Shown here: positions 49,721 through 62,122 of the stretch, in pieces
Layout: each line of letters starts with the position of its first letter
Position numbering within the stretch: the first letter of the stretch is position 1
Source of the DNA: Anisus vortex
Lineage: Eukaryota > Mollusca > Gastropoda > Planorbidae
Length of the DNA stretch: 64,000 nucleotides
Assembly: GCA_949126835.1 (NCBI GenBank)
Contig: OX421496.1
Span: 15,518,844 to 15,582,843, forward strand
Reading direction: 5' to 3'
The notes under the pieces: generated by a model
Database searches by the model: none
Told to the model about the DNA's origin: nothing
Seen by the model: the letters and a program-made list of their open reading frames with translations, nothing else
Position numbers and translations under genes: made by a program

Positions 49721-49965
49721 CTAAAATAGATTATATTGTTGTTCAAAAGGAATGAACAAGCCTTTTTTTTTAATACATATCCTCTGCATAGGCATAGGTC
49801 TATGTCTATATTCTTCAAAATAATCACTAATAATATCATAAACTAAATTATATGCGACATCTTTAAATTTACGGTGTTGATTTAGTTTTTCCACCGAAAT
49901 CCTTGTCTTGGTCTTGTCGATTCCTTTTTCATAACCATTGAAACTCCTAAATGCATGCGGTTTTC
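49721..49965 (-). CDS. Unassigned candidate exon
   Basis: After an ACTTCAG acceptor-like site the minus strand stays open for about 81 codons in DNA where stops are frequent. The translation is charged and balanced (GKPHAFRSFNGYEKG, EKLNQHRKFKDVAYNLVYDI, DYFEEYRHRPMPM), unlike chance frames nearby. A donor may lie at ATAT|GTATTA near 49785. It has the strand and position of an upstream exon of the glycylase gene, but phase to 47958 cannot be matched without further exons. I do not recognise the family. Confidence 0.4.
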
Positions 49966-50084
49966 CTGAAGTAATACATTTTGTGATGAAATCGTTTTAG
50001 AAATTCCCAGTAGCTATCATTTATTTTTAATCATTTTAAATGAAAAAATATAAGTAAATCAGTATATTTTTTATACATTTCAAT

Positions 50085-50120
50085 GGCGTCTCGTCGTCAT
50101 GGAAAACGCCATTTTTGTTC
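50085..50120. promoter_or_regulatory. Possible promoter/initiator region
   Basis: On the minus strand AAAAATGGCGTTTTCC resembles an ATGGCG-type (YY1-like) initiator near a GC-richer patch, suitably upstream of the glycylase gene. The short frames on both strands here end quickly. Confidence 0.2.
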
Positions 50121-50457
50121 TCAAGCACAGAATCTCGAACAACATCTCGTTGCGCTGAATTGTTAAGAGTTGTCCATAACAGACGTCACTATATTTATTA
50201 ATTTATTATTTTAATTAATATAGGGGTGGGGGTGTTGATGGATAGTAAAAACAAAGATTTGTGATAAAAATCAACCACCATCCAGTAGCAAACGATATCA
50301 TTGTAGTTATTATATTAAAAAATTAATGTATGCCACAGTATGCTTATCATCGAATCATCACCAATCCCTAGGCCCTTGACCGTTGCGTGGTCGTTGGAGG
50401 AAGTGGGGGGGGGGGGGCGAATGGACACCTCAGCAGTCAACTTTCTTCACTTTTGCC

Positions 50458-50493
50458 TATCTTATCTTATACATTACAGACGCTCCTTCTATA
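50458..50493 (-). mobile_element. Tail fragment of the Nimb/I-like LINE
   Basis: TATCTTATACATTACAGACG and CTCCTTCTATA match the 3' tail of the LINE copy at 20455. Confidence 0.55.
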
Positions 50494-50769
50494 CTTATGG
50501 TTTTACCATAGATAGCCTATCTATGGTTTTTACTTGTAAGCTTATTTCTAAAAAAATATGTGTTGAGTGAGAAAACATCGCACAATACCGTCACAATATA
50601 TATATTCTAAAATTCATGTCAATTCAATGCAAAAAAACTAGATATAATTACTCATATTTGAATTTAGTCTTACTTAGTTAAAATCGAATGCGGAAAAGAA
50701 ACCACGGCGTGTTTTGTTTTCTCAGGTATCCACCTCTCTAAATTAGTAAATCAAAGGATTCCTCAAAAC

Positions 50770-51020
50770 GAAGCATCCCCTTAAACATGTCAATTTTGAA
50801 AGTCAAATACCGTCTATGGGGGCTAGCGCAGGCCCCATTAGTCATTAGGTTTTACCCGCATAGTACCGATTAGGGATTTTCCTATTCCCGTCCTAATGAA
50901 ATTGCCACAATGACTGCCGTATCGTTTTCTTTTAGGATTTTCTTATTACGGCAGACTTCTGAAATGGCCGAATAGAAACCTAATACCCTAAACCTCATTA
51001 GAATGGGTGAATTTAAACGT
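50770..51020. repeat. Left end block with inverted match at 59.1 kb
   Basis: It starts ATCCCCTTAAACATG, whose complement lies at about 59097-59111. The block is GC-richer than its surroundings and full of CCTAATG, CATTAGG and GGCCCCATT words that recur at 58850-59112. It may be a terminal region of an 8.3-kb element. Confidence 0.35.
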
Positions 51021-51800
51021 TAAGTGGCTATGTGTTTTTGAGTTGCGCGTATTGAAATTGAAGTGCTATGACCAGTTTTATGGCGACTTTGGTTAGAAGA
51101 TCTAAAAGAATTTTTTCCTTTCTTTTTGTGATGTTACCCATATCATTGAATAGCCCCAAGTCATCCCGTGAAAAAGTGGTAAGAGGAAAAAAAAGTTTTA
51201 TGGCCGACTCAGTGGGAGTCTAAGAGTGCGAGGTTTCTTTCATGTTTCTTTCTTGTTTCATGATACCCTGTCAATAGTTTATAATAGCTCTAGGCTATAT
51301 TTGCCGTCTTCATGTTTTTCATTAGATTTAGATCTAGTTATTTGTGTTGTTAGTTTTGAAATACATTAGACTAGTATTGCAACCTAAATAATATAGTAAT
51401 AAACGATATTGTTGTATCATTAAATGTTTGATGAAATAAACGTATTTAATTATTTTAATTAGTTAAATTGTGTTTTTAAAGTTGTGATAGAAATGTAAAG
51501 ATAATTATTATTTTTTTTTTATAATTTAAATATAGACTCTAGATCTAGACATTTATAAAAAATTTATTTAGGTAAAAAATTAAATTAATTTCTTTATTAA
51601 ATTATGAATACCGAGTAAAATGAATAGATCTAGGCCTACATAGATTTTTTTTACTTTCATTACAAAACACGGTATCTTGATTTAAATTTAAACATCTGAC
51701 AGTCTTCAATTTTTAATTATTTATTTTACTTTTTAAAAAGATTTTATTATATAAGTCATATTATATTGTATAAAATATATTTAAAAAATGTTCGCGAAGT

Positions 51801-51866
51801 GTATAGACTAGCCCGGGTATCGAACCCGGAGTCCTTTAAATCGTAGTCCTGATCTCGCCAACATGC
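51801..51866 (-). repeat. tRNA-like pseudogene
   Basis: The minus strand has a perfect T-arm (CCGGG TTCGATA CCCGG) and TGGCGAGATCAGG like an A box. The other arms pair poorly. Confidence 0.45.
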
Positions 51867-52320
51867 ATTGGTATAACAAGTTATAATTTAAGCTATAGAT
51901 ATAATTTTTGACTTAATAAAACTTGCGTTTATTAGAATGATATTAAATATATGTTTTATTGTTTTTTTCTATTTAATTTTAAATAATTTGATTTTTTTTA
52001 TTAAGAAAGCATTTTATATGATTTTATATCGAATTTGATGGACTAACTCTGACTAACGCGATTGTACAAATCTCGCTTGACCAATCATTATTCCGGAAGT
52101 CGGAATTTTTAAATACCGGTCCAACCGACACAATTTAATCGCATGGACTTCATGGAGTATCATTATGATGGAGATTTAATTCTAGGCTATAAAGTACGAT
52201 ATATAGTATATAGAAGGTGAGTAAATGAAGCCTAATATTAAATATATTATAGGAATTATAGGCCTATACTACTTCTACGTGTATAATTATTAAAACCGCT
52301 AATATTTTAATATATATTTA

Positions 52321-53315
52321 GGAAGAGGCTAGATACCCCAAAAAATTGGGGTATCTAGCTGGCGGCCTAAATGCCCCAAAAATTTGGGGTATTTAGCTGG
52401 CGGTCTAAAGAGCCCAAATTTTTGGGGTATCTAGCTGGCGGTCTAGATGCCCCAAAAAAATGGGGTCTCTAGCTAGTGGCCTAGATAGACCACCCAACTA
52501 CAAACGAGAGACGTAGAGCGTATTGATATTAACATATTTATAAAGAAACGGGCATTATGCCTAATAGTCTAATTATTAGTTTAATACTTTGAATGGATAC
52601 ATTGAATGAGATTGTTATGTCCACCCACATTCATAGTAGGCTAAATGAATGGCTTATCGTAATTGAAATTGTAGCGCAAGTCAAGATGTTTACTAATATG
52701 ACTTTATTAAACTACTTTATAAATTGTTTGGTAATGACATTTAACACGTTTTCTCAAGAAATAGGCTCGACATTAATTAGGCCTAACAGTAGTAACAGTC
52801 GAATTTTTTATTTCTTTGATACTTTGAATGGAATTATTTCCACCCACATGAATAAATGAAGGGTATTCTCGTATTGAACTAAAAAAATATCTCATTGTAC
52901 TGTATTTGAATTTAAAAAAAAAAAAAAAAAAAAGATGGAGATAGCTGGATTCGAACATTCGAGACTCCGGTGGCCAGAAAACGCTACTGGCCATTAGACC
53001 ACGATACCTCTGTTTAGTTAGACAATAAATAGTAATTAAGCAACTCGAACAAGAAAAAACGATTATGCGCATGGTCAGTCACGTGACTTGGGTCACCGTC
53101 ATAAGATTAAGTTAGATAAAACTCCATAATTTAGATCATTAGGCCCATCATATCTTGTCAAAACTAGACATGAATAATGAAAGGATGATCTAGCTAAATC
53201 GGAAGCGAAAGCTTTTGAAATCAAAATAATGTCATGCGCAGTAGGCTAAAAAACTTTTGGGGTCTCTAGGCGTACGCCTAGATACCCCAAATTTTTGGGG
53301 TAGGAAGACACTTCG
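52321..53315 (-). mobile_element. Non-autonomous palindrome-rich DNA transposon, copy 2
   Basis: An inverted copy of the element at 13359, 995 bp, flanked by a perfect 9-bp repeat ATATATTTA (52312-52320 and 53316-53324). Terminal sequences, CCCCAAA..TTTGGGG modules, GTCACGTGAC and the tRNA-like segment are all kept. It lacks about 256 bases present in copy 1 (13577-13833). Confidence 0.87.
52934..53008 (-). repeat. tRNA-like sequence inside copy 2
   Basis: On the minus strand GTGGTCTAATGGCCAGTAGC and ATGTTCGAATCCAGCTATC are followed by the T run (A run on the plus strand at 52914-52933). The loop-flanking change GGTC to GGCC, opposite GCC to GTC, keeps local pairing. Confidence 0.55.
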
Positions 53316-53913
53316 ATATATTTAACCAGTCACACGTGTTAAATAATAAAGTTAAAGTTAATGAATAATTAATCATTTAAATCATTATATATGTCATGTA
53401 GGTGTAGGCCTACTTGTTAAATTAAAGATTTAAAAACAACTTTGACTTTTGACTTAAAAATGTTACGTTATTAAAATTATTGTTTTGTATATAATTGCTT
53501 AAAAGCTTAGTCTAGGACTTAGACACTTAGTTGTTCTATTAAACTCGAATCATTTCAGGAAAATCATTAATTAATAATAATATCATTAAATAATTATTAT
53601 TATAATAGCCTCAGTAGCCTACTGACTAGACCTAGATAGATCTAGATTAGGCTAGGTAATAATAGTAGGTAACCGTAAAGTCAGTAAAGACAAGCCATTT
53701 TATAATAATATATTCTAATTAAATTTATAAAAAAGCATCTTTTTTAACAAATTTTTCAGTCTTACGCTCGGTTGGAATATGCTAATATGGTATGGACCAG
53801 TATAATGTGAAGTTTCAAGACAACAGACGACCACAAGAAGTCCAGTAAGTCACATTAGCCAACTACTAGACCTACAGTACTACTAGTCTAGGCGTTTATT
53901 TTTTAATTTATAG

Positions 53914-54075
53914 TGAAGCCGGCTGGTCCAGCGGTTAGTTCACCGGACTGTCGACCAAAAACCAACTGACAGGTCGCGGGTTCTATCCCTGTCGCCCTGC
54001 AGGAGTTTTGGGCCTAGTGTACGTAATAATCTTCTACCTAGAAGGAACGTCTGTAAACTTATAAGATTTAGATAA
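53914..54075 (+). mobile_element. tRNA-derived SINE (family A)
   Basis: It has the same start, GAAGCCGGCTGGTCCAGCGG, as the 10868 copy. About 14 bases of the body after the B box (CCACCGGCGGAT) are missing. The tail has the TTCT..AGAA hairpin and ends CTTATAAGAT. Confidence 0.88.
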
Positions 54076-56999
54076 GGATTATAGGAATTATAGGCCTAAA
54101 TATATAATTCACTATTAATATAGGCTAAATGATATTCATTTATTAATCAATACTATGAATAGCCTATGCAATAATTGAAATTGTCAATTTGATAATTATA
54201 TGCAAACCGTTGCCCTATAGTCTATAGGACATATAACTTATAGTATTATAGGCTATTATTAATTATAAATATTACATATCCATAATATTGAACTATGCTA
54301 TTTGAAATTTGTTGTTAGTTATAATAAATATAGGCCTATACGGTATACGGTTAGACCCTATACTGGCTATTGTTTTATCAAATCTGTAGTTATCGAGTAT
54401 AAACCTTTTTCTACAAAGCATGTCCATTTCTTTTTATAATAACAATAGAGATGTTATAAATATAGGCTTATTTTTGTATTTCTATTTTAAATATTTATAA
54501 GGAATTCTTTTTTTTTCAGTCTGATGTTATAGAGGGAAGACGAGAGTCAAGATTGTAGTGCTATATTTAATGTATTAGTATTATAATCTTCTATTACACC
54601 CTGTTGGCCTATTATAACTACTAGACAACAGTCAGCTGATAGAGATGGCAGATGATGATTTAATTAGTGGGTGAGTAAGTATAACATAAAGTTGATATAG
54701 GCCTAGGGCATTATAGGCCTAGGCTATTTGTTAGTTTTAAAGTCTGAACAATAACCTTTTTACTTGTATATTTATATAGGCATAGGCCTATATTATTATA
54801 TAATCATTATTATTAATATATATATATATATATATATATGTAGCCTATAGTGGCCTACTTAAATTACATTAAATAAAACTTCCTGGACTTAAGCATAGAC
54901 TTAGGGGTCAGGGTAATCAGAATAAGCTTATTTCTAAGCTTAATTTCATGACATTCAATACCGGTAGTTTAAATAGCATTTATAGGAATATAGATATAGG
55001 TTTTACTATATATAGAAATATTATTTAATTTGTTAATGCAAGGTTAAGGAATTCAATTTTATTTTTACTTTTTATTTCTTCTAGAGTCGGATGTTGGAAA
55101 CTGGTGTACTATTAGTCTATGCTGATATTAAAGGATATAAAATGACATAGCCTAATTAATGGGTGAGTAAATACTATGTAAACTAAATAGGTCTATTTGT
55201 TAAGTCTAAAGTCTAAATCATAGTTTTGTATCATAACTTAACTATTGTAAAGAATTTAATAACACATAAGGCCAAGTAAGGGTAAAAAGATAATTTTTTG
55301 TCAATAACTATGTTGCAAAACACACTAAAATTCATATATAATGTGATGCTATCGCTCAAACCAGTTCAGAGGTTGGTAAAACCAATTTTTCAATAAAAAG
55401 CAGACTAATGTGAATGGTCCTAGGTCATTTTTTAGTTTCTTATTGCTTTGTAATGTTATAGCTGTCAAATTTTAAAGCTAATATTATTTTTAGAAATTAA
55501 TTACTTAAAATGTGTGTTTTTTATGCAGTTTTAGAATAAAATCAAACAAAAGATATAGTTTTAAAGTATTAAAGTCAACTTGTCTAAATATTATTTCAAT
55601 TTTAAACTTCCACCAGCTTGTTTATTGGCTCATTAAAATGCTTTTTCTAAATTTAACGGCAATCGTTTAATATTTATTCATCTTGGAAATATTTAACTAC
55701 CTGTTACAATGCAAAAAAATTCCAAATCGGTACTGTTTTATTATCATTTGTCTCCAAAAGAACTTACTGTTATCTTAATTTTGAATTACTTTTGAAGTAA
55801 TCAATCGATTTAGAAATGTTTTCACCACTGTATCGATAAATGAATTGGCTTTTTGTTTAATTAAAAACCTGATCCTTAATATCTTATTTTGCCTACTGGT
55901 ACTTGGGTACCAATTCTGTGGGGTTGCAGGACAGACTGTGAGCATTGGTCTTTAAAAACTGCCTATTTTCGATATCAAAATCTTTTATTCATATAAACTG
56001 GAGAAAAATGTAATTATCATGTCACAGTCTATGAAAGCCAAAATTGTTCTGTTTATTCTGCAATGGTGAAAACCAGTATTTAAAAGAAATTGCTTGCCAG
56101 CAGTTGTTAATTGGATTTCTGTTTATCCTTGCTAACCTTGTAGTGTTTTTTTTTTTAAACTTGAAAAACGTTATAATTCAAATTTCATTTTAATTTTCAG
56201 ATTTTGAAGATGATGTAGGGTGTACTGCAGTGATGGATGGAGATTGATTGTGGGCTATGATTAGTATGAAGTTGGTTAAGGCCTATGCAATTTACTGAAC
56301 ATCCAGGCGATTAGTTATTTGATGAGCCAGTGCTAGGTGTGAAGATTTATGGAAAGCAGTAGACATCGATTAAACAAGATGCATTTACAATAGCCCAAAT
56401 ATCATGTCCACAACAGGCCGGCATCTGACATTTTTATGTATCTTAAGATTTTATGAAATGTGGACTATTGTACATATGCTTTAACCAAGACCACTTATAG
56501 TTGTGATTTTGACTTATACAATTCACAAATAATGCATTTGCTAAGTTGCCTGACAAGACAGGTCCTTCCACAACCATAGTGTACTTTTTTTCACAAATCA
56601 GTTGAGCGTGGACAATTCTATGTCTGGATTTAATGGAAGGCTGTGTGCATTGGACAGTATATACACCTAACAAAAATTCTCTACTTGGATATTAAGATGT
56701 GGTATCCACCAGATAGTGCTAATAAAGGATTTCCACAGGATTACATATTGGCTGATGAATAGACCATGATACACTGAACAAACTTTCACTCATGTGCTTG
56801 CCATAGACTTATTTATAGCGGATCTGTTTAATTTTTTCTGTGGGAGTAGTGTTGGATTAATATTCATGTTTAACCACATTTATTCTTTGTATGCAAATGT
56901 ACCCAGTACCGGTATTCTAAATGATAAATGGCTCATATTTATTAATTATTAAAGTTGTTTTTGAAAATAGTAAATCTATTGATTAAACTTAGTACTCAT

Positions 57000-58680
57000 T
57001 GTCAATTGTGGCATTGGGTGGTGAGTGTTATTTTTCTAAAATATTTTCACTTTGAAAAAAAAAAGTTATCTTTATAATTTAAAGTGAAATATATCATGTA
57101 CTATACATTTTTCTGAAAAGTTTGTTTTTTTTTGACTTACCTGATCTGATTATAATATAATTGAATTTTAAGTATATAGCATTATAATGAATGTGTTTTT
57201 TTTTTTGGTAAACATTCAATTTAATTGTGTGTAGAGCTTACTTCTTTCATATTGGTTAACTTCAAGCAATTTATAATCATGAATATTTTTTTTTTTTTAT
57301 AAATGTCTTATATTCCTTAACCATTCCTGTAGGCCTATTATTTTTTTACACAATATCACAATTGTTGTGTCAAAGTTGAATTAATTTTGTTTAATAATAG
57401 TAATAGTTTTAACGGTAATCATTACATAATATTTTAATGAATGTAGACCCTCTTTTTTTGGTTAACCGTAAGTGTCTGGATTGTCTATAATATTCAAATG
57501 TATTCAACTGTATATTTTTTTTTAAAGAAATATCTTATGTTCCATTTCCATTACTGTGCTTTTTACAATATCACAATTGGTTCAAAATGTTATTTATTAT
57601 TATTATGATATGCCTATAGGAGAAGTATAATTAAAGATGATACTTTATTGCATTATTTAATGTTTTGTGAAAAAGACTTGAGTTAGCATACTAAAATAAT
57701 ATAAGTGTGTGTGTATAGTATAAAAAAAAATTACAGCCCTAAAATATCTTGTGTTCCATTTGAATCCATTGCTGTGCATGTTAATGTTTTTTTTCCTCAA
57801 TATATTACATGTTTTTGTGTTAAAGATATTTTGAGTCCTATTTTTAAATAAATAAAGCAATTTTAGTTGTAGGCCTATTGTGTAAAATTTATCTTCATTG
57901 TTGTAGGCCTAGCAAGAGTGTTAAATTGATTAATTATTGGAATACATTATCGGTCTGCCCATTATTCAGGGTTAAATAATATTGTCCCATTAATCTTCCA
58001 TTTTGCACTAATGCTATTTTATTGTTAGACAATAACATTTTTTTCTCCACAAAATTTGTAAAAACTGGTATTTTGAATGTATACCTATATTTTAAAATAG
58101 CTTAACCTACTTGGCTTGCAAAGGCCTACATATTGTTTTTTATTTTCATTGCACAATGTTTACTTATAATGTCTGTTTACATAGTGCTTTTTTTTTATCA
58201 ATATATATTTCTATGTAGGCTTGTAGTAATGATGTAGGCCTATATATATTTTCCCATAAATATATTTTTTTCCCCATTACTCTGCTGCATGGCTATTGTT
58301 AAATTAATAAATTAAGTTGTATATCAATTAAAAATAAAATATTTTATCTATATTATATCATATTTATTGTTTAGGCATATCTATATATTATGACCAACTA
58401 TTTTGTACTATTACACTAACTTTTATTTTATGTAGTTCTGTAAAAAAAAATGTTATTAACTTCAATACTCTACCATTTCCATGTTTTTGCACTTTTTTTA
58501 ATGTCGCCGTTTTGCTTTATTGATTGAATATATACTTTTTATTGTATGTTGAACAAAAAATATTTTGAATACAAATATAATAAAATATAAACGAAATCAC
58601 TTTCTTTGTTTTGTTTTACTTGTTTTTACTATATGCGTTTATATAATAATTGTTTTTGTATATTGTATTATAATTACGAA
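57000..58680. other. AT-rich stretch without recognised gene
   Basis: Long T runs and TA-rich DNA. Apart from the possible last exon of the candidate RNA I see nothing. Confidence 0.45.
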
Positions 58681-59112
58681 AAAGTGGGTAAATAAAGGTA
58701 AAATCCGAATCCACCCCATGTTGGTTTGATAAGGACTAAATATACGGGTCAATGAAGGCAAAAACCGCATTGCGCTGGTAATAAACTACCGTCATTGGCC
58801 CGATATGGAAACGAAATGAAAAGCCGGAGAAGGGAGGGGGATATCCATTAGGCCCCAATGCCGGCAAACCCTAATCGCGCCCGCATGTCTAATGCCCGCA
58901 TTGGCCCATAATCGACCCAGGTATCAGCGCGGGTATCGACGCCAAAATGGCGGCCATTTTGGCCTACTAAGGCCTCCTAGCATAGCGATATCGCTTTTCA
59001 TTGGGGCGCCATGCGGGCAACTGCTGGCAACCTAATAGGTACGTATTAGGGCAAGGGGGGAAAACTCTAATTGATTCCGAATGGGGCCAATGCCGGCATG
59101 TTTAAGGGGATC
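58680..59112. repeat. GC-richer right end block
   Basis: Dense repeats of short words such as GCCCGCATTGGCCC, CCATTAGGCCCC and AATGCCGGC, plus AAAATGGCGGCCATTTTGGC, a palindromic stretch. It ends CATGTTTAAGGGGAT, inverted relative to 50774. Confidence 0.35.
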
Positions 59113-59191
59113 CCAGTTCAATAAGCAAAACGTCGACTTCTGTAAACGATAATCTAATTAAATTACAAATCGAGGTTTGGTGACACATGAA

Positions 59192-61044
59192 CAGTGGCGT
59201 AGGTAGGGCCGGGCAGGGGGGGGGGGACAGATGTCCCCGGGCGCCATGTTAGGGGGCGCCAAAATAGGTATTAAAACTAATTTTTTTTTTTTTTGATGTA
59301 AACTAATGTATCCCAAATACGTTTGCAAGATTGAATTTTGGAGCTCCACAAATATCTTCATTACAAACCAGTTGGCAAGCATGATTTTGGCACCCCCATT
59401 TAGCATTAAGGGGCCCATTCTACTCATAAACAAATGACACATCCACAATGTAGGATTGCTAATGGTGTTTTGTTTTTAAACAGAGATCAGTTCGGGTTCA
59501 AATATTATTCTTCATACTGAAAGTGGCATCTGGTTTTAACAATTATACAGGTTTAATTTTTAAACTTAAGTAATATAACTATATGTCAACTAAATGCAAT
59601 TTCGCTAATATTGTACAATTTGTAACATGTGCCAGAAATCACAGAGCATTGTTCGTCAACTGTGACAACCACAGCTTAAACTTAGAAAGAGTACATTCAG
59701 CTAAACAGGATCCAGCTCTTATCACATTTTTTGGAACAGTCTAAAGTATATATTTGTTTTTCTCTCGTTCAACAACTCGTTGGGAAGAATTAAAAAGAGT
59801 TGTGCCAATCACAGTGAAGAGGGAGTCTGAAACACGCTGGGGTGCACGATCAGAAGCTGTTAAAGCTATTTATGAAGGACTAGATGAACTAGTAGGGCCG
59901 TTGGAAAAATTATCAGAAGACGCCTGACACCAGAAGTGATGCAGAAACTTTGCTGGCAGGTTTATTAAAAATTAACTTCCTAGTTTTGTTACATTTCTGG
60001 AACATCATACTTGGGAAAATTGATTGTGTCCAGAAACGTGGCAGGATCCTACTATGAATTTCAAGGAAGCAGCATCTGACCTTGAATCGCTGGAGCAAGA
60101 ACTTGTCAACATTTGTGATACTTTGAGCCAGGTTGCGGTAGACAATGGAAAAACAAGATGCACAAATTGGGGACTCGAGGTTGACAGAAGGATTAGACGA
60201 CAAGGGAGGATGCCTGGAGAATTAGCAAGAGATGCGGGACTTTCTGCAGAAGAAGAAATCGCACGTGTTATGAACAGCGCAATTGATAGACTCCAACAGG
60301 AGATATCAATACGATTTTTACGTATAAAAAAGCTAAACACCAAATTTGGATTTTTACTAGACGTCAAAACTCTTCTCGCTGAGACAAATGTCGATCCACT
60401 TCATCAGCATTGCTTAGATTTTGGAAATTTCTACGACACTGACGTCAATGGTCACGAATTGTGCACAGAAATCGGAGACTGCAAAATGCTGCTCAGTACC
60501 CGGACTGAAGTTCTACCGGAAACTTTGGATCGTCTTGGCTTTATTGTTTCATATAGAGATAACGTATTTCCGAATCTGCGCATTTCAATGAAAATACTTC
60601 TAACAATTGCTGTTTCAATTGCAAGCTGTGAGCGGTCATTCAGCAAACTTATTTATTTTGTCTTATTTACGTGCTTCAATGGGACAAGATCGTGATCTTG
60701 CACTCCTTAGCATCTAAAGAGAAACACTTGAGAATATTAATTTTGACAACGTGATTGACGAGTTTGCGACAGTCAAATCAAGGAGGATCAATTTGTTGTA
60801 GACTATGTCTATTCCAGTTATGTATAATTAGTAGAGTATTTTTTTTTAAAATAAATTGTTTACAATCGTATAGAGAGTTATTAGTCTGTATTCTATTTCA
60901 TTAAAATACCAGATGCTTCGAAAATGAACCATATAAACCGTATAATTTCAAATTCTCACTGAGCCCCCAGACTCTGTCGGTCCGAGAAAGGGCGCAGACT
61001 TTGTGTCATGTCCCAGGGCGCAGATGACCCTAGCTACGCCACTG
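59192..61044 (+). mobile_element. Decayed ZMYM1-like hAT transposon
   Basis: The ends are CAGTGGCGTAGGTAGGG and, inverted, CAGTGGCGTAGCTAGGG, flanked by 8-mers CACATGAA (59184-59191) and CACAGGAA (61045-61052) that differ at one base. The transposase relic spans about 59640-60790. It has CDNHSLNL, RWEELKR, ETRWGAR.EAVKAI, an intact 223-codon stretch at 60024-60695 and the hAT dimerisation motif IASCERSFSKL. After that the frame breaks and resumes as YLRASMGQDRDLALLSI with stops. The 5' half of the gene is missing. Confidence 0.85.
60024..60695 (+). pseudogene. hAT transposase fragment (ZMYM1-like)
   Basis: A 223-codon open segment of the transposase C-terminal half. It has a helical region with LESLEQELVNICDTLSQVA, the DPLHQHCLDFGNFYD block, FPNLRISMKILLTIAVSIAS and CERSFSKL. 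In-frame stops upstream and a frame break downstream show it is not functional as transposase. Whether the fragment is expressed is unknown. Confidence 0.8.
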
Positions 61045-61059
61045 CACAGGAATGTTTGC

Positions 61060-61435
61060 GCAAAGCGTAAAGAGTGGTCTGAAAACCTGATCCTTTGAAG
61101 TTTCAAGGAAAACTGCTGCAGTGAAAAACACAAAAAAGAAATAACTTAACTGTTAATTTTGTGGACAAAAAGGCTCACTACAGCATCAAAGAACAGTTGC
61201 GAAGATATCATACCGAATGTGCTGCGGGAAGTTCTTGGAATTAAAAGCTAAAGCATTTTTCACCGTCAAACGAAACAGTTATATGAGCTGAATAATGGAG
61301 ATGTCTGTTAACATTAAATAATGTTGCAGTTGATGTGCAAGACTCAGAATTCAATTTAACTTCTTTGCATTTCCAGCTTGATGAAACGACAGATGTCACA
61401 ACTTTGCGTCTACATTCATATCTAGGGTTATAAAG
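61060..61435 (+). pseudogene. Second hAT transposase remnant
   Basis: Broken reading frames include FQLDETTDVTTLRLHSYL, the (L)DE(T/S)TD motif seen in GTF2IRD2/ZBED-type hAT transposases, and upstream KISYRMCCGKFLE. Several stops interrupt it. Confidence 0.5.
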
Positions 61436-61604
61436 TGACATAATCGGTCGCCGACAATTTTTTTTCTTATCAAATTGAAACAATTTATTTGAACTATTTA
61501 ATACATTTCTAAAACAATATATCACAGATTTTAAAAATATTTTATATAGGTCAGATACATTTTAGTTTTTAGTCATAGCCTATAAGAAGTGGCTCTATAG
61601 AAGA

Positions 61605-61922
61605 ATGCAACGAGTGGCATGGACAGATAAAATATCTAATGTGGAGGTGCTAAAAAGGTCAAACACTAACAGTAACAGAGAAATAATTGTAAAGATCATG
61701 AAAAGAAAATCGACATTAGTTGGAAAAGAAAACATAGAAAACATCATAATTAGCGGAAAGCTAGAGGGAAAGAAACGCAGAGGAAGACAGAGAAAGAAGA
61801 TACTAGATGATCTAACGGAATGGCATGGCATGGCAGGAACAATGGAAATGCTGGAGTTTGCCAGAATAAAAGATACGTGGAAAGACATGATTGCCTACAC
61901 CACCCGGCATGGCACCGTATGA
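61605..61922 (+). pseudogene. LINE reverse-transcriptase C-terminal fragment
   Basis: About 105 codons with GKLEGKKRRGRQRKKILDDL and a following W..M...E.A..KD.W.DMI pattern, parallel to the C-terminus of the RTE-like element at 19000 (GRQKRRWDDDIKEW...DTWRKII). Nothing of the catalytic part is present. Confidence 0.7.
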
Positions 61923-62122
61923 TGATAAGAAGTTTAGAAAATTATATTACCTTTTGCACACTTTTCGCGAATTTTTTTTTTCTTATGACTAAAAATTGTA
62001 TTTACGAACATTTATTAAGAAACGAAAACAGTAAGGGGGATAACTTCAACAATTTTAAGACAGAAAAGTGGACTAAACAAAACAACCACAAGAATTGAGG
62101 GGCAATAAGTAAATAGACTAAC

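Larger units (their letters stand above)
52140..58585 (+). ncRNA. Candidate spliced long non-coding transcript
   Basis: Exon-like blocks with good splice signals: a first block ending at 52216 (AAG|GTGAGTAAATG), 53760-53844 (TTTTTCAG to CCA|GTAAGT), 54520-54670 (TTTTTTCAG to GG|GTGAGTAAG), 55085-55162 (TTCTTCTAG to GG|GTGAGTAAA) and a last block from 56201 (AATTTTCAG). Some blocks share GATGGAGATT-type text and nearly the same donor. No frame runs through; only small ones such as MADDDLISG occur. AATAAA lies near 58578. The evidence is splice motifs only. Confidence 0.25.

Noticed and set aside
54812..54840. TA-rich run as a regulatory element
   Set aside because: A simple TA microsatellite; no further support.
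59158..59448. 96-codon minus-strand frame with a Pro-rich end
   Set aside because: It lies in the hAT element terminus, where G runs and T runs on the plus strand give the Pro and Lys runs; no domain is present.
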